Below are positions 1 to 11,124 of a stretch of DNA of 64,000 nucleotides, piece by piece (the first letter of the stretch is position 1; each line of letters opens with the position of its first letter). The stretch comes from Sycon ciliatum (Eukaryota; Porifera; Calcarea; Leucosolenida; Sycettidae), in the NCBI RefSeq assembly GCF_964019385.1, contig NC_088654.1, positions 3,810,610-3,874,609 on the forward strand, in the 5' to 3' direction. Position numbers and translations under genes: made by a program. The notes under the pieces are model-generated. The model was not told where the DNA came from, did no database searches, and saw only the letters and a list, made by a program, of their open reading frames with translations.

Positions 1-74
1 TTGATTTCACTACATACTCACTGAAAAATTGCCTCATATTAACTGCAAACTTGCCGCATATCAATAATCCACCG

Positions 75-160
75 CATATTTACCGCAAATTCACCGCAAA
101 TTATGCCATATTTACCCGCAAATTCACCGCAAATTATGCCATATTTACACCGCAAATTCT
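75..160. repeat. short tandem repeat, ~33 bp unit
   Basis: A unit built on CCGCAAATTCACCGCAAATT followed by ATGCCATATTTA occurs twice in a row with small differences. It explains the open frames on both strands here; I see no gene. Confidence 0.6.
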
Positions 161-507
161 GGGATTTTTTTCTGTGTTTTACCCCGGGGACAGGTTGACA
201 GCTGGGGGCGCGCCTGGCGGTCTGCATCTGAAATCTTGTCCACTACCCGTGCATGCCACTGTGCTAATAGGAAAACAATCTCAGAATGGGCTAGATGGAT
301 TTTTCCCAGCACATGAACTACGAGAACGGGTACTGGTTGACTCTATGCTCACTCAAAGACCCACAATGTTACACGAATGAATGACGGCAAGAAGGTACAA
401 GAGGATGGCTAGAGAGAAAAGAGGAAACCAAAATACTGAAATAGGAATCCAGATGGAAAAGAAAAGGTAAGGGCAATGAAAGGATCGGTCACGCAATACG
501 GCCACCG

Positions 508-688
508 TAGGGTCCGGCGGATTCTGCCGGTAGAAAAATTGGCAGAGTTCGGTACCTTTTCAGGTAAGTTTCATGCATGTTTGGTATGTGGATAAAGAAA
601 TGGAGCAGAATTCGAGGAACTGCCCGCCATAAGGTTTGTATGGTTCTGCCAATTTAACTGCTTTTCGAGCAGAATCCGCCGGTCCCTA
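508..688. mobile_element. ~200 bp inverted-repeat element, copy 1
   Basis: First of about ten copies of one short non-coding family. The ends are TAGGGTCCGGCGGATTCTGC and its near complement (CAGAATCCGCCGGTCCCTA), so it looks like a miniature inverted-repeat transposable element (MITE) flanked by or ending in TA. The conserved body contains GGTAAGTTTCATGCATGTTT and CATAAGGTTTGTATGGTTCT. Other copies lie near 2455, 5094, 5777, 6402, 29755, 36654, 46319 and 46660, with an end fragment at 3397. The source transposase family is not visible. Confidence 0.8.
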
Positions 689-2454
689 GGCCGCTACTGT
701 AGTAATTCCCATCCTGGACAGGACAATTTTTCAATGGACACCTGTACTAGTAGTTGGGCTGTGTACGGCTGTGTTCATATGCTTAACTTAACTAACCTTC
801 CTAGCTAGCCTAGGGGCTCTAAGAAGACCATAGATCTGTGGGAAACACCCTAGTAAAATAAATGTTAATTCCCGTAGCTATGCAGAAGACGTTACTTCAG
901 TAACGTCTGGCGCTAGCCAGGGTCCACACAGCTTTAATTTGGTGTTTGTTTGTTTGTTTGTTTGTTTGTTTGTGTCACGCCTGGCGCTATCCCGTATCTG
1001 TCCCGTACTGTACCGTACCAGCAAAGACAGCTGGCCACAATATTTTTGTTTGTTTGTGCCATCGACATGCCTGGCGCTATCCCGTACGTGTCCCGTACCA
1101 TCATGAGTACGGTACCATCAAGAGAATGAGTATATATGCGAAGTGTTTCGGGGGAATGCATTCAGTGCAGTAACATTTGTGTGGATTTGTGTGCGAGGCC
1201 GAGATCCCACTAGCAGGCTGGCTGGGCCGCCTGTCGACCAGCCCGGAAATCGCATGTAGGCCGTTAGCATAATAATTATAACGTATGTACAGTCATGTAG
1301 ATGTATAGCAGGGAGTCATAATTGTTATGTAAACGACTCCCTGCTGTATGGGGAGATTTTCTGGAAAGAAATACGAAGTAGGGAGACGAGTAAATGCAAT
1401 CAGAATGGATGTTAGTTGCCGTCAGTATAATAATAATAAGAAGAAGAAGAACGCCCGTGATCGGCAGAGTCAGCGCCGGTCCCAGGAAACGTCAGGACAG
1501 ACATCCCGTCGACTCCAGAACGCCAGTGATCGGCAGAGTCAGCGCCGGTCCCATAGCTATGCAGAAGACGTTACTTCAGTATCTCATTGAAAAGTTTTTG
1601 CAATACAATGATGTAGCTAATCAAAGGAAAAAGCATTTCCATCAGTTCTAACAACATGTACGATAAGCTAGGCAACAAAGCATAGCGCAGGGCCCTGAGC
1701 TTCGAAGCTCTCTCGTTGTAATAATAATAATTATCACCTTGCTTCTGGGAAGGATTCACAAAATAAAAACACCATGGCTCAATGTAATTGCACATATGGA
1801 AAGCTGCTTCTATTGTCAAGTGCGAGTGGCAATGTCAGAAAGACAGTAGACTGTTCAATATTGAATGCCCCATGGCATGGGTCTCTCGAATGATGTACAT
1901 GTACATGACCAATGATTGTATTGTGATCTTGTGTTTGTCACTCCATTGCTAAGCCACGGCATTACCATGGAAACTAAAGAATAACTGTGACGTGACAAAG
2001 GTGACGTACGTGCTGTGCTGTGTTGTGGCCATGGTGGGGTTAAAGTCGACGGAGTGAATACCCCAGGGCCTCTCCCGTTGGTACTTGCTATGCTGTGCCA
2101 TCTATCGAAGTTACACCTGGCTATCACGACACATACTCTCACTAACACGCTTTATATTATCCTCAGTGTAGTCTACAACAGTATCTCTTTTGGCTTTGTT
2201 TTGCTGAGCCCTAATCTTCGCGCCGAACTTAAGATGCGCCATTATTCCCTCCTCCCCCTTTTGGCTACAAAAGGGCGAAGTTAGTTTAATATCTGTTAAA
2301 GCTATTCTACATTATCCATCTTCACTGACGAGATCGTGAGGTTCTGATAATCGAAAACAGCTGCCATCTTACACTTCAGTTGATACTCTGCAGAGTAGAT
2401 CTACCAACTGAAGTGTCGTTTTGCTGATGGTGTGCTGTGGCAACGTGTTGAGGT
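689..2454. other. gene-free stretch with small repeats
   Basis: No gene recognised. It holds a (GTTT)n run at 944-972, a motif CCTGGCGCTATCCCGTA present near 979 and 1070, a short palindrome ACGTTACTTCAGTAACGT near 889 that half recurs near 1567, a duplicated GTGATCGGCAGAGTCAGCGC near 1456 and 1526, and a hairpin at about 1304-1350 (AGCAGGGAGTC paired with GACTCCCTGCT). Confidence 0.5.
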
Positions 2455-2661
2455 TAGGCATAATTATGCGGATAATGCCGGCAGAAAAATTGGCAGAATT
2501 CGGTACTTTTTCTGGTAAGTTTCATGCATGTTTGGAATGTGGATAAAGAAATGGAGCAGAATTCCAGGAATTGCCCGCCATAAGGTTTGTATGTTTCTGC
2601 CAATTTCACTGCTTTTCGAGCAGAATCTGCCACCTTTTCGAGCATTATCCGCCAATGCCTA
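2455..2661. mobile_element. ~200 bp inverted-repeat element, copy 2
   Basis: Same family as 508-688. The ends are TAGGCATAATTATGCGGATA and ...TTATCCGCCAATGCCTA. The body is complete from GCCGGCAGAAAAATTGGCAG to TTTCGAGCAGAATCTGCC, with an extra CACCTTTTCGAGCATTATCC segment near the right end that copy 1 lacks. Confidence 0.8.
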
Positions 2662-2687
2662 GTTGAGGTTGGCCAGAGAAGGCAACG

Positions 2688-2736
2688 GTGTGGTGTGGTG
2701 TGGTGTGGTGTGGTGTGGTGTGGTGTGGTGTGGTGG
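2688..2736. repeat. (TGGTG)n microsatellite
   Basis: About nine uninterrupted GGTGT/TGGTG units. They create long histidine/threonine frames on the minus strand that are not genes. Confidence 0.9.
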
Positions 2737-3396
2737 TTGATAATAGTCTGTACAAGGCCGAATGCTGTTCACCCCTCTTGAGAATACATCTTCATTCGCA
2801 ATAAAGACACCAGTACTGAAGTCTAGCAGTGACGTAACAGTATAATAATAATAATAAAACAGGTTGCGCAATGAAGCAGCATAACGATAGATGTGCAAAG
2901 TCATGATGCCTGGTCCACTTCTGTGTGTGTAGTGAAGTTAGTTCATCATCACTACACTACACTCTTGACTACAGTCTTGTAGAATGAAGTACACTACATC
3001 ATACTACATGTACATGTACATGACATGGAGTTCTTACAATTATTATTAATTTTGTCAATAAATGTCATGTACATTGTCATGTAAGAACTCCAGCGGTAGT
3101 GCAGACTACAGACCACCACTACTTTAGTCTTTATACTGTAGTACAGTGGAGAAACGTGTTTGTGATTCGCGAGTTGTCATGGTCATCCAGTGCCGCCGGC
3201 CGGCCTCGCGAGCTCGACTCTCTTACATCACAGACACTACAATCAGAACAATTATAATAATTATTATTATTTACATGTTGAAGCACTTGTAGCTTGTCCG
3301 CACACACATCACTTTCATTTCAAGTTCATGTACAATGATGTACAGTCATGTTCACGTAGAGCATGACTTGTACAGTTATTTTAGCTAGCTCTGGAT

Positions 3397-3433
3397 CTGC
3401 TTTGATTTTTCGAGCAGAATCCGCCGGTCCCTA
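3397..3433. mobile_element. end fragment of the ~200 bp inverted-repeat family
   Basis: Only the right end is present: CGAGCAGAATCCGCCGGTCC followed by CTA. It matches copy 1 exactly over this span. Confidence 0.6.
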
Positions 3434-4615
3434 GTTTGCGGTAGGCAATTCCATAGCATTGCAGCTTTGTTGGAAAAGAGGGAAGAAAAACGCACACCGT
3501 GATGCTAGTAATTGATGTTAAGTTTGTTTGGTCTTCTTGGACTTGAAGTTGAAGACAGTGAAAGGTGAATATGTTGGTGGTGTTCTGGAGATATTTATTA
3601 TGTGCAGTAGGAAAGCCTTGTTTGGTTGAAAACATGGTGATTGATTGACAGCATGTTACGAGTAGGCAGAGGACCCACTGTGTTGAAAACAGTGTTCTTG
3701 TCTGCCCTGATCAGCTGACTGCACGAGTCACAGAGCACCACACGTCTGCGTTTTTTCTCTAGTTTGTTGTACAATGTATGTACATGAAGCTAGAACCATC
3801 ATCGGTTGGCAGAGCCCCGGTCTTGCGACCATTTGAACGGTATGGGTGTTAGCCGCGGTTCTGACCCTCATTATACTAGGGAGTTGTTTCAAGTCTTTTT
3901 ATTCTTATTTTTTGTAATGTTAGTTCAATAGTTGTGTATTCCCAGTTCGTTCTTGGATGTCATTGTCAATCAGGCGTTCATGTAAATGCTCTTGATCCTT
4001 TTATCACAATGGTATTATACATGAAAGGAATCCGGGTGGACACACCCATTCCCATAGAGCTGCACATCCGAACCAGTTCAGTTAGTCTACAACGCTTCGG
4101 CACTTGGCCATCGTGACGGCATCGTCAGGTATTATACATGTACTTGTAGTACAGAATCGATTTTCTCGTTCCAATCACCAGGCAGTGGGAAAATACGGAA
4201 CTAAAGATATCAACCATAGTACTAGTACGGCAGTCTTGGCCGGCCCGTGGGACACGCAACTCGTGTGAAGCGTCCTTCCCTCGGCTCGTCAGCTGACAAC
4301 AGTCGCTGTCACCTTCTCAGGACCCTGTCAGGGTGGTGACAGTCAGTGACTGTCTGTTGACTGTCTGTCTGCGGTCTGATTGTTTCTGATGTACTCCGAA
4401 GTACATTTTGAAAGGCTGGAGAAGGCAATTCCACAGGATGCCAATCAGGGAGTATTAGTTTTTTGTAAAGGATTTTTTAGTACTAACTGGTACCAATCCT
4501 GTACAGAAATAGCGATGAGAATCGACCATGATTGTGGAACACCAATTTATACATGTATGGGCCACGGGCACTTTTAGAAATTGAAATGAATCATGATGCT
4601 CCCAGGCCTCGTACA

Positions 4616-4720
4616 AGTAAAGTAAATTATCGTGTCCGTTCCCGAAGTGAACTCACGACGGCCGCTGACACCCGGTAAACCCTAGCGGCAGATGCAGCGC
4701 CTAACGGTGGGGGTGAGTGG
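4616..4720 (-). repeat. dispersed ~105 bp repeat, third copy
   Basis: Read on the minus strand, this matches 21787-21895 and 25105-25182: CACCCCCACCGTTAGGCGCT, GCATCTGCCGCTAGGGTTTA, then GCGGCCGTCGTGAGTTC and GATAATTTACTTTACT. In the other two places it lies inside a hAT-like element. Here it stands alone, so it is probably an independent SINE-like repeat that the hAT element carries. Confidence 0.65.
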
Positions 4721-5093
4721 ATGCAGAGCAAGACATGGGGAGAGTGCTGGCCGTGGCCGAGCATGATTCACTGCGCAACGAACAGAATATAATAATTATG
4801 TCATGTACATGTACATGCAGACATATAAAATCATGAAAACATTGTGGCCCCTGTATCTGTATAGATGACAACAAAGGTCCGCCTACTACGGAGGATTAAA
4901 AGCACATTTGGAGGCTCCTTGTGCTCCTCATGTGCTCTGGATTGGATTTGTGAGTCACCGAAGTTGACATCTGGAAGCGTCGACTCCCACCTTGCATAAG
5001 TCTCTGTCTTGAACTACACAATAATAAATAATATTAATTTTAATAGTTTCTCTGCTGCATGCTAAGCTTATAAACTGCCTGCGGTAAAGAATA

Positions 5094-5286
5094 ATTCTCG
5101 AAAAGGTGGCGGATTTTGCTCGAAAAGCAGTGAAATTGGCAGAACCATACCAACCTTATGGCGGGCAATTCCTCGAATCCTGCTCCATTTCTTTTTTCCA
5201 CATACCAATCATGCATGAAACTTACATGTACCAGAAAAAGTACCGAATTCTGCCAATTTTTCTGCCGCCATTATCCGCCAAGGCCT
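5094..5286. mobile_element. ~200 bp inverted-repeat element, inverted copy
   Basis: Same family in the opposite orientation: CTCGAAAAGGTGGCGGATTT, then the body reversed, ending TTATCCGCCAAGGCCTA. The outer left end is worn and the start is approximate. Confidence 0.75.
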
Positions 5287-5340
5287 AATGCGGAAGGGAT
5301 AAAGTGGACGGAGATCTAGCGAGCATTTTTTTGTATTGTA

Positions 5341-5392
5341 TTTTTCGTCTGATGAGTGTTTTTTGAAACACGAAACTCGGAGTTACGAAAAA
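5341..5392 (+). ncRNA. hammerhead self-cleaving ribozyme, type I
   Basis: All invariant core bases are present: CTGATGA at 5349-5355 and GAA at 5372-5374. Stem I pairs TTTTTCGT (5341-5348) with ACGAAAAA (5385-5392), eight perfect pairs. Stem II pairs GTGTTT (5356-5361) with AAACAC (5366-5371) around a TTTG loop. Stem III is ACT (5375-5377) with AGT (5381-5383) and a CGG loop. The expected cleavage site is after T5384. Tiny-stem-III type I hammerheads are known from Penelope-like elements and small circular-RNA retroelements (retrozymes) of animals. That this copy belongs to such an element is inference; no ORF lies next to it. A block ~400 bp upstream (4880-4965) resembles sequence just downstream of the ribozyme at 47746. 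Confidence 0.9.
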
Positions 5393-5776
5393 GACTTTTG
5401 GTCTCTGTTGTTCTGCCCTGTGTGTTAAGCGAAGACTACAGACACTTTGTCTATTTTATTTTTATTATTTTACTTGGGCATTCCCAACAGACCCTAAGGT
5501 CTTCTTACAGGGTGCCCAGCATGAGGGTTGAACACCCGAATATCAAAGAAAGCTCACTCAAGCGCACGGATAGCCGTCCAGTAATGAAAAGTCCCACCAG
5601 ATAATGGCTGGAGGCGTGGCTCAATCCTAATAATTATCATGTCATTCATGAGCTGCTGATGTAAGCATGGTAGCAGTCATGTCCCGCATCTCGCTGTGCC
5701 GCACGGACGGATAGCCACCTACTTATTTTTCATTTTTTTGTCACGGGGTGTAATCGGCCTCTTGTACGGGCAACAC

Positions 5777-5978
5777 TAGGGGTGTGCGGATAATGCTCGA
5801 AAAGGTGGCAGATTCTGCTAGAAAAGCAGTGAAATTGGCAGAATCATACAAACCTTATGGCGGGCAATTCCTCAAATTCTGCTCCATTTCTTTATCCACA
5901 TACCAAACGTGCATGAAACTTACCAGAAAAGTACGGAATTTTGCCAATTTTTCTGCCGGTATTATCCGCATATGCCTA
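5777..5978. mobile_element. ~200 bp inverted-repeat element, inverted copy
   Basis: Full-length reversed copy. It starts TAGGGGTGTGCGGATAATGC and ends ATTATCCGCATATGCCTA. The body is close to the copies at 2455 and 46319. Confidence 0.8.
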
Positions 5979-6059
5979 GGCAACAGAACATAGGAATTGA
6001 GGCTCATAGTCATAGAAATGGAAAAAGGCCCCAACCCTGCCAGTTACATATACATGTAT

Positions 6060-6361
6060 GTACTGGGCAAGACAGAGCGTGCGGGACAGTGAAGGCAGCT
6101 CCACGGGCACAGCTCTGTTGGAAGGTGGGGCATACAGTAGTCCACCCGTAACGGAGGCAGACAGCATCTCGAAACGCGCCCTTGTGTAGAGACAACCCAT
6201 GATGCTTGAGTGGCCATGGCCCACAGGTGAGCGAGTTCGACGCACCCTTTTCAGCTGCAAGATCCATGGACCTCTGTAGCCTCTCCAATACTCCATCTAC
6301 AACGCCATGGTACAACTCCTTGGTGTGACCAATGGTGACGCTGCTCCGTCTTCCTGGCGTC
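6060..6361 (-). pseudogene. non-LTR retrotransposon C-terminal fragment
   Basis: The minus-strand frame reads GASNSLTCGPWPLKHHGLSL, then HKGAFRDAVCLRYGW, and later FTVPHALSCP. These match a C-terminal block that I know from multi-copy reverse-transcriptase proteins of invertebrates (HG-x-LHKGAFRDAL-x-LRYGW ... HALSC). Only about 100 codons remain, without RT catalytic motifs, so this is a decayed remnant and not a host gene. The exact clade cannot be assigned. Confidence 0.65.
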
Positions 6362-6401
6362 TGCCCTAGCGCCCTAGGCTAACTTTGACTGCCCTGCCTG
6401 G

Positions 6402-6612
6402 TAGGGACCAGATCATTCTGCTCGAAAAAAATAAAAGGTGGCAGATTCTGCTCGAAAAGCAGTGATATTGGCAGAACCATACAAACCTTATGGGGGGCAA
6501 TTCCTCGAATTCTGCTCCATTGTTTTGGCCACATACCAAACATGCATGAAACTTACCAGAAAAAGTACCGAATTCTGCCAATTTTTCTGCCGGCAGAATC
6601 CGCCGGACCCTA
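6402..6612. mobile_element. ~200 bp inverted-repeat element, inverted copy
   Basis: Starts TAGGGACCAGATCATTCTGC and ends GCAGAATCCGCCGGACCCTA. It carries a small insertion (AAAAAATAAAAGG) after the left end. It lies 40 bp beyond the RT remnant at 6060-6361. Confidence 0.8.
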
Positions 6613-8423
6613 TGCCCTGGTACCATGGTGTTGCCATACCATTTTTGCAATAATTATTATTAATGGTACGGTATACAGTCAAACTACGGTGCGGCCTCTG
6701 CCAGTACAAGAAAATGAATGCGTACATAATCATTGCCCGTACAAGAGGCTTCAACTAAAATGCGTACATGTATCGTATGCTAGGTACGGTATGAAACCCC
6801 TACGCACCTACGCACCAGAGCGGTTTCGACACCGCCCAAGTGCGCGCACGACCTCCAGCGCAACCCGCGGCGTAGACTCTACGTAGATCTACCCGGCCTG
6901 CCGGACTAGACAGCTTATGGACTGGATGCATGGTCCATGGCGCGTGCGCTGACCTTGTTGAACTGGTTGAACATGATTGTACTAGATTTACCATGATAAC
7001 AGGCAGGCACATGATCATTTCGATCGTCTTTGCCTTTGCCTTTGGTTTGAACCTGAACCAGTATTGCAGTATTAGAGTGCAGTAGGTCTACAGCCTACAG
7101 GACATACAGAGGACAGTGCAGTGTAGTGCATGCAGTGTCAGGCAGGATCGTGCACCGGTCACGATCACCACGCTTGTTTGAACCTTCGAAACCACAAACC
7201 AAACAGCTACTGACTGTAGCTCTCTGATTCGATCAAGTAGTTCGAGCGCGAGCGGCATCGTGACATCGCGACACCTGCGCAGCTTCAGCCTTTCAGGGTC
7301 ATCAGTCACTACAGTACAGCCTACAACTACTTACATGATTGTACAACTACTTACAAGGCTACACAGGAGTCCTTTCATTGGGAATTTATTTGGGTTTTCG
7401 ATTTCGGATTGCTGAAAAGTGACTAAAAAGAGAGACACAGGGCCAAAGTATCCAGAAACGCAAACAACTATCTTTTTGAATATTTCTCTGTCGGCAGTTC
7501 GTTCTTGCAGGAGCGAGACGTTCTCCTGAGCTCAGGTATAATAAGGTGATCATGTGTGTACAAAACTTGTATTGGTAATAACTTTGGCATACATTAATAT
7601 TTTTCAACCAAATTTTCTGTGGTGATACATTGGGTTAGTTGTCATCGATTTCCAATATCAAATTTAAATTATGAGCTGAATGACGTCATCAGTGCTACTT
7701 TTTATGTTCAGATTTCAACCTAAAACGCGGAGAAAACGAAAAATAGTAAGGCCACAAATCCTGGTGAACTGGATAGCCTTTGGGCCCTAGATAAAGGATA
7801 TTGGTGGATATTGTACATAGATAACAACATTTCGCTGGAAACCAGTATCGACTTGTTTCACCATACGCACTGTACACATTTAGTATACGAAGCTGTCGTA
7901 CCTCGGGGTCTGTTCAGACTCACCACCGCGATGAACGGGCGTTTAGTATCGATATCCAGCACATTCCCGCTTGCTGGGATGTACAGCTAGCCAATGCAAC
8001 AGCTCTCATTCGCCAAAGACATTCCCCACGCTCCGCGTTTATGGATGAAGCTGTCATTGCCGTTTCAAATTAGCCGACATTGTCTCTTACACATAAAATG
8101 ACTGCGCTGTACATGTAGTGCATCACACCAGCTATCTGCTGTAGATCTACAGACAGTGCATGCAGCGAGCCGAGCATGCGCACTTTGAGTAGGGTACTTG
8201 ACTCCCACGCGCGATCGCTGGTCACAACTAACTGTGAACTGAGTCTGTACTGTACACGTGACTGTGCTCGTGTCGTTGTGACTTGCAAGTGCACTCTGTA
8301 CTGCACTGATGTACTGTATGACTAGTTGACTGGACAGGAACAATGCAAGTGCAGTTTTCAGTGCGTGGACTCGGCTACTAAAACATTTTGTGGAAGCAAA
8401 CAAGCCTTCTTTATGATCTTGGT
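6613..8423. other. gene-free stretch
   Basis: I see no supported exon, repeat family or RNA gene. Open frames on either strand are short and carry no recognisable domain. Confidence 0.4.
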
Positions 8424-8848
8424 CATTTTTCTCAATCGACTCTGCGCTTCCAGCTAGATGTGTCCGTGGGGTATTGCCCAACTAGAACTGTAGTCCTCAC
8501 ATGCCCCAGATCGCGAGGAGCTAATCACTTTTGTCAGCAGAACTCCTGCTCGGGACTCGACACATTTATTCCGTCCGATGTCATCCCCGCTGCGAGTGGG
8601 GAGCTTCATGCCCACGATAAAAGAGAACGTCATGACATTTTTCTCAATCGACTCTGCGCTTCCAGCTAGATGTGTCCGTGGGGTATTGCCCAACTAGAAC
8701 TGTAGTCCTCACATGCCCCAGGTCGCGAGGAGCTAATCACTTTTTGTCAGCAGAACTCCTGCTCGGGACTCGACACATTTATTCCGTCCGATGTCATCTC
8801 CGCTGCGAGTGGGGAGCTGCATGCCCACGATAAAATAGAGAACGTCAT
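8424..8848. repeat. tandem duplication, 212 bp unit x2
   Basis: The segment from CATTTTTCTCAATCGACTCT to AACGTCATGA occurs at 8424-8635 and again at 8636-8848 with only a few changes (for example CCCCAGATCG versus CCCCAGGTCG). The high similarity points to a recent duplication. No coding function is evident. Confidence 0.85.
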
Positions 8849-9345
8849 GATATTTGAATCCTTCATCAGAGAAAGCTATTCGAGCTCAAAACGACACAAG
8901 ACAATGGCCATGATAAAGATACTCGTACAGATCGCGATGTGACTGGCCTCCAAAAGTGCTGCAAAAGACTTGAAGTATTTTTCAAAACAAGATTGTGAAA
9001 AAAAGCTGAGCGCTCGAGTGCGGCGAACACGGCCAAACGCCATGTTTTCCTTGGTAACATGACGTCAGCCACATTATCACCATGGCGAGTTGCAGCGCTG
9101 ATCTTGAAGTACAGCGGCACCAGAAAAGTGTCCTTATTCTACCTGAGAGCTGCCGCCCACACTGTGTGACACATGATCTCCGTAGCAGTTAGTGCATGCA
9201 TGACCTGTACAGGCTGTAGCTGCGAGACGGCTTGAGAACAACAATAATTAAAAAAGGGATTGTGCCACACAATTACAACGCTCAGCTTCAACTAGTACTG
9301 CTACTGCTGTACCTACTCTGTGGTCATCGTGCAGCGCAGGCGACA

Positions 9346-11089
9346 ATGGATTCCATGTTCGCGCGTCCTGGATTGAGCCCAACCGTAGCAGAAAAGGCTC
9401 GAGTTGAGCTGAACGAGACAGATCAGTCGCGAATGACAGCACTCCAGGAGCTGAGAGAGAGGCTGCCCGAGCGAATGGCTAAGAAAACAGACGTCGAGCT
9501 GAAGAAATTCTTGCGCGTCGCCAAGCTCGATGTTGGGAAAGCGCACTCTCGACTCGTTGCCTATGACAAGTTTCGCAAAGAGCACTCGGATATGTTCGAG
9601 AACTTGACGGCCGAGGAAATCCTGCCAGTTCTGGAGGCTGGAGTTCTGCTTGTGCTAAAGGAGCGCGACACGGAAGGCCGACGGATTTTCATCTTCAACT
9701 ACAGTCGATGGGACACGAGCAAAATATCGCTGCCGGACATACAGCGAGCGTTTCTGTTTCTCATGGAGGTGTTGAGCTTGGACGAGGAGACTCAAGTCGG
9801 AGGGATGTATTTCCTGCAAAACCTGGCGGACTATTCGTTCACGCACTCGTATCAGTTTACGCCGGCGCTACTACGACGTGCTCTCGTTGGCGTACAGGTT
9901 CGTGAGAAATATTTATTGTCTGTTCTATGACTATGTCTTTGCCCAGTGAAGACGTCAATACATCGTACTTGGTTGTCTTTTTGAATCGCTTGAACCTGCC
10001 GTTGTACATAGCTAGCTGCACTGAAGAAAAAAAAACGCTGTAAGACGCTCCACCAAAATTGATTGTTTCAATTAATTTGACCACCCCGGCCCCCCACCCC
10101 ACCAAACCCCACTCCTGAATTGCTCAAATGCTGAAGATTCACCCTACCCCACATCTGAATTGGCAAGCAGACTAGGGCGGATCCAGGATAGGTTCCAGAA
10201 CCCCCTAAATATCGTAAATGTACTACTGGCAACCATATGCGTGTCCATGTACATGTACATGTATCTGCTATTCAGTTTTGACTATATCAGTATATGCACT
10301 GGAACCCCCTGTGGAGATTGCTGGATCCACTGCTGAGACTAACACCTAACTATTACTTAGCATCACTGGCTTATAGCTGGGTAGTGTGATTACATCATCC
10401 ATTGAGATCCTTTACTTAGCTAAGTGCTAAGTAGCCACTCAGGCTGCATGCATAGCGTCAAGAGTACACAAACAAGAGTGTGTGCAACACGGCAGCTAGC
10501 TGGTACATGCTATTGTCCGTGACGCCGGATTTGCTTCTTGACGTGACCCGCTTTTTCAGTTCCTATGACTCATGTCCTACCAAAGCACTCGGCGCAGAGC
10601 ATGCGCTGGGCGCTCACTTTCATAGCAAGTTTTTTTGTTTGCCACTTTCAACACTTTTCTAATTGTCTGCAAACTCTAAAAATGGAAAAAAAGTGCACAT
10701 GCCCAGTTTGAAGTCGGAACCATCCGCCATTCATTCAGTTATGTGTGATACGTATTGATTAAAATCGGCCCTGAGTGAACTACTAATCAATCGGTTATTT
10801 TGTATTTTTTTGTATGCTCCAATTAACCCGTATTCCAATTATCAGAACTCCAACTTTATTCTCCTTTGTCTTGGTGTGCTCTGTGGTTGTAGACTTTTCC
10901 TGTGAGACTTGGCGGAGGAACGTTTGTAAACGAACCCTTCTACTACAGCGTGCTATGGAAGCTCTGCAAACCCTTTATGTCGGAGAAACTCCGCGATCGG
11001 GTAAGCCCGCATTCACAGGCGTGTGTTCACGTGTGTGTGTGTGTGGTGTATGTGTGTGTATGTGTGTCTATGTGTGTGTACATGTGTAT

Positions 11090-11124
<35 letters not shown>

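Larger units (their letters stand above)
2737..5093. other. gene-free stretch
   Basis: No convincing exon. Contains a hairpin near 3025-3092 (GGAGTTCTTACA with TGTAAGAACTCC), several TGTACATGTACA runs, and near 3810-3870 a tRNA-like string (GGTTGGCAGAGCCCCGGTC ... GCGGTTCTGACCC) that could be a decayed SINE head. A block near 4880-4965 resembles 47820-47885 (both contain GTGCTCCTC, then TGTGCTC and a GTGAGTCA). Confidence 0.4.

Noticed and set aside
2322..2362. CTGACGA...GAAAA as a hammerhead
   Set aside because: No convincing stem II, no stem III with a cleavage base and no stem I complement.
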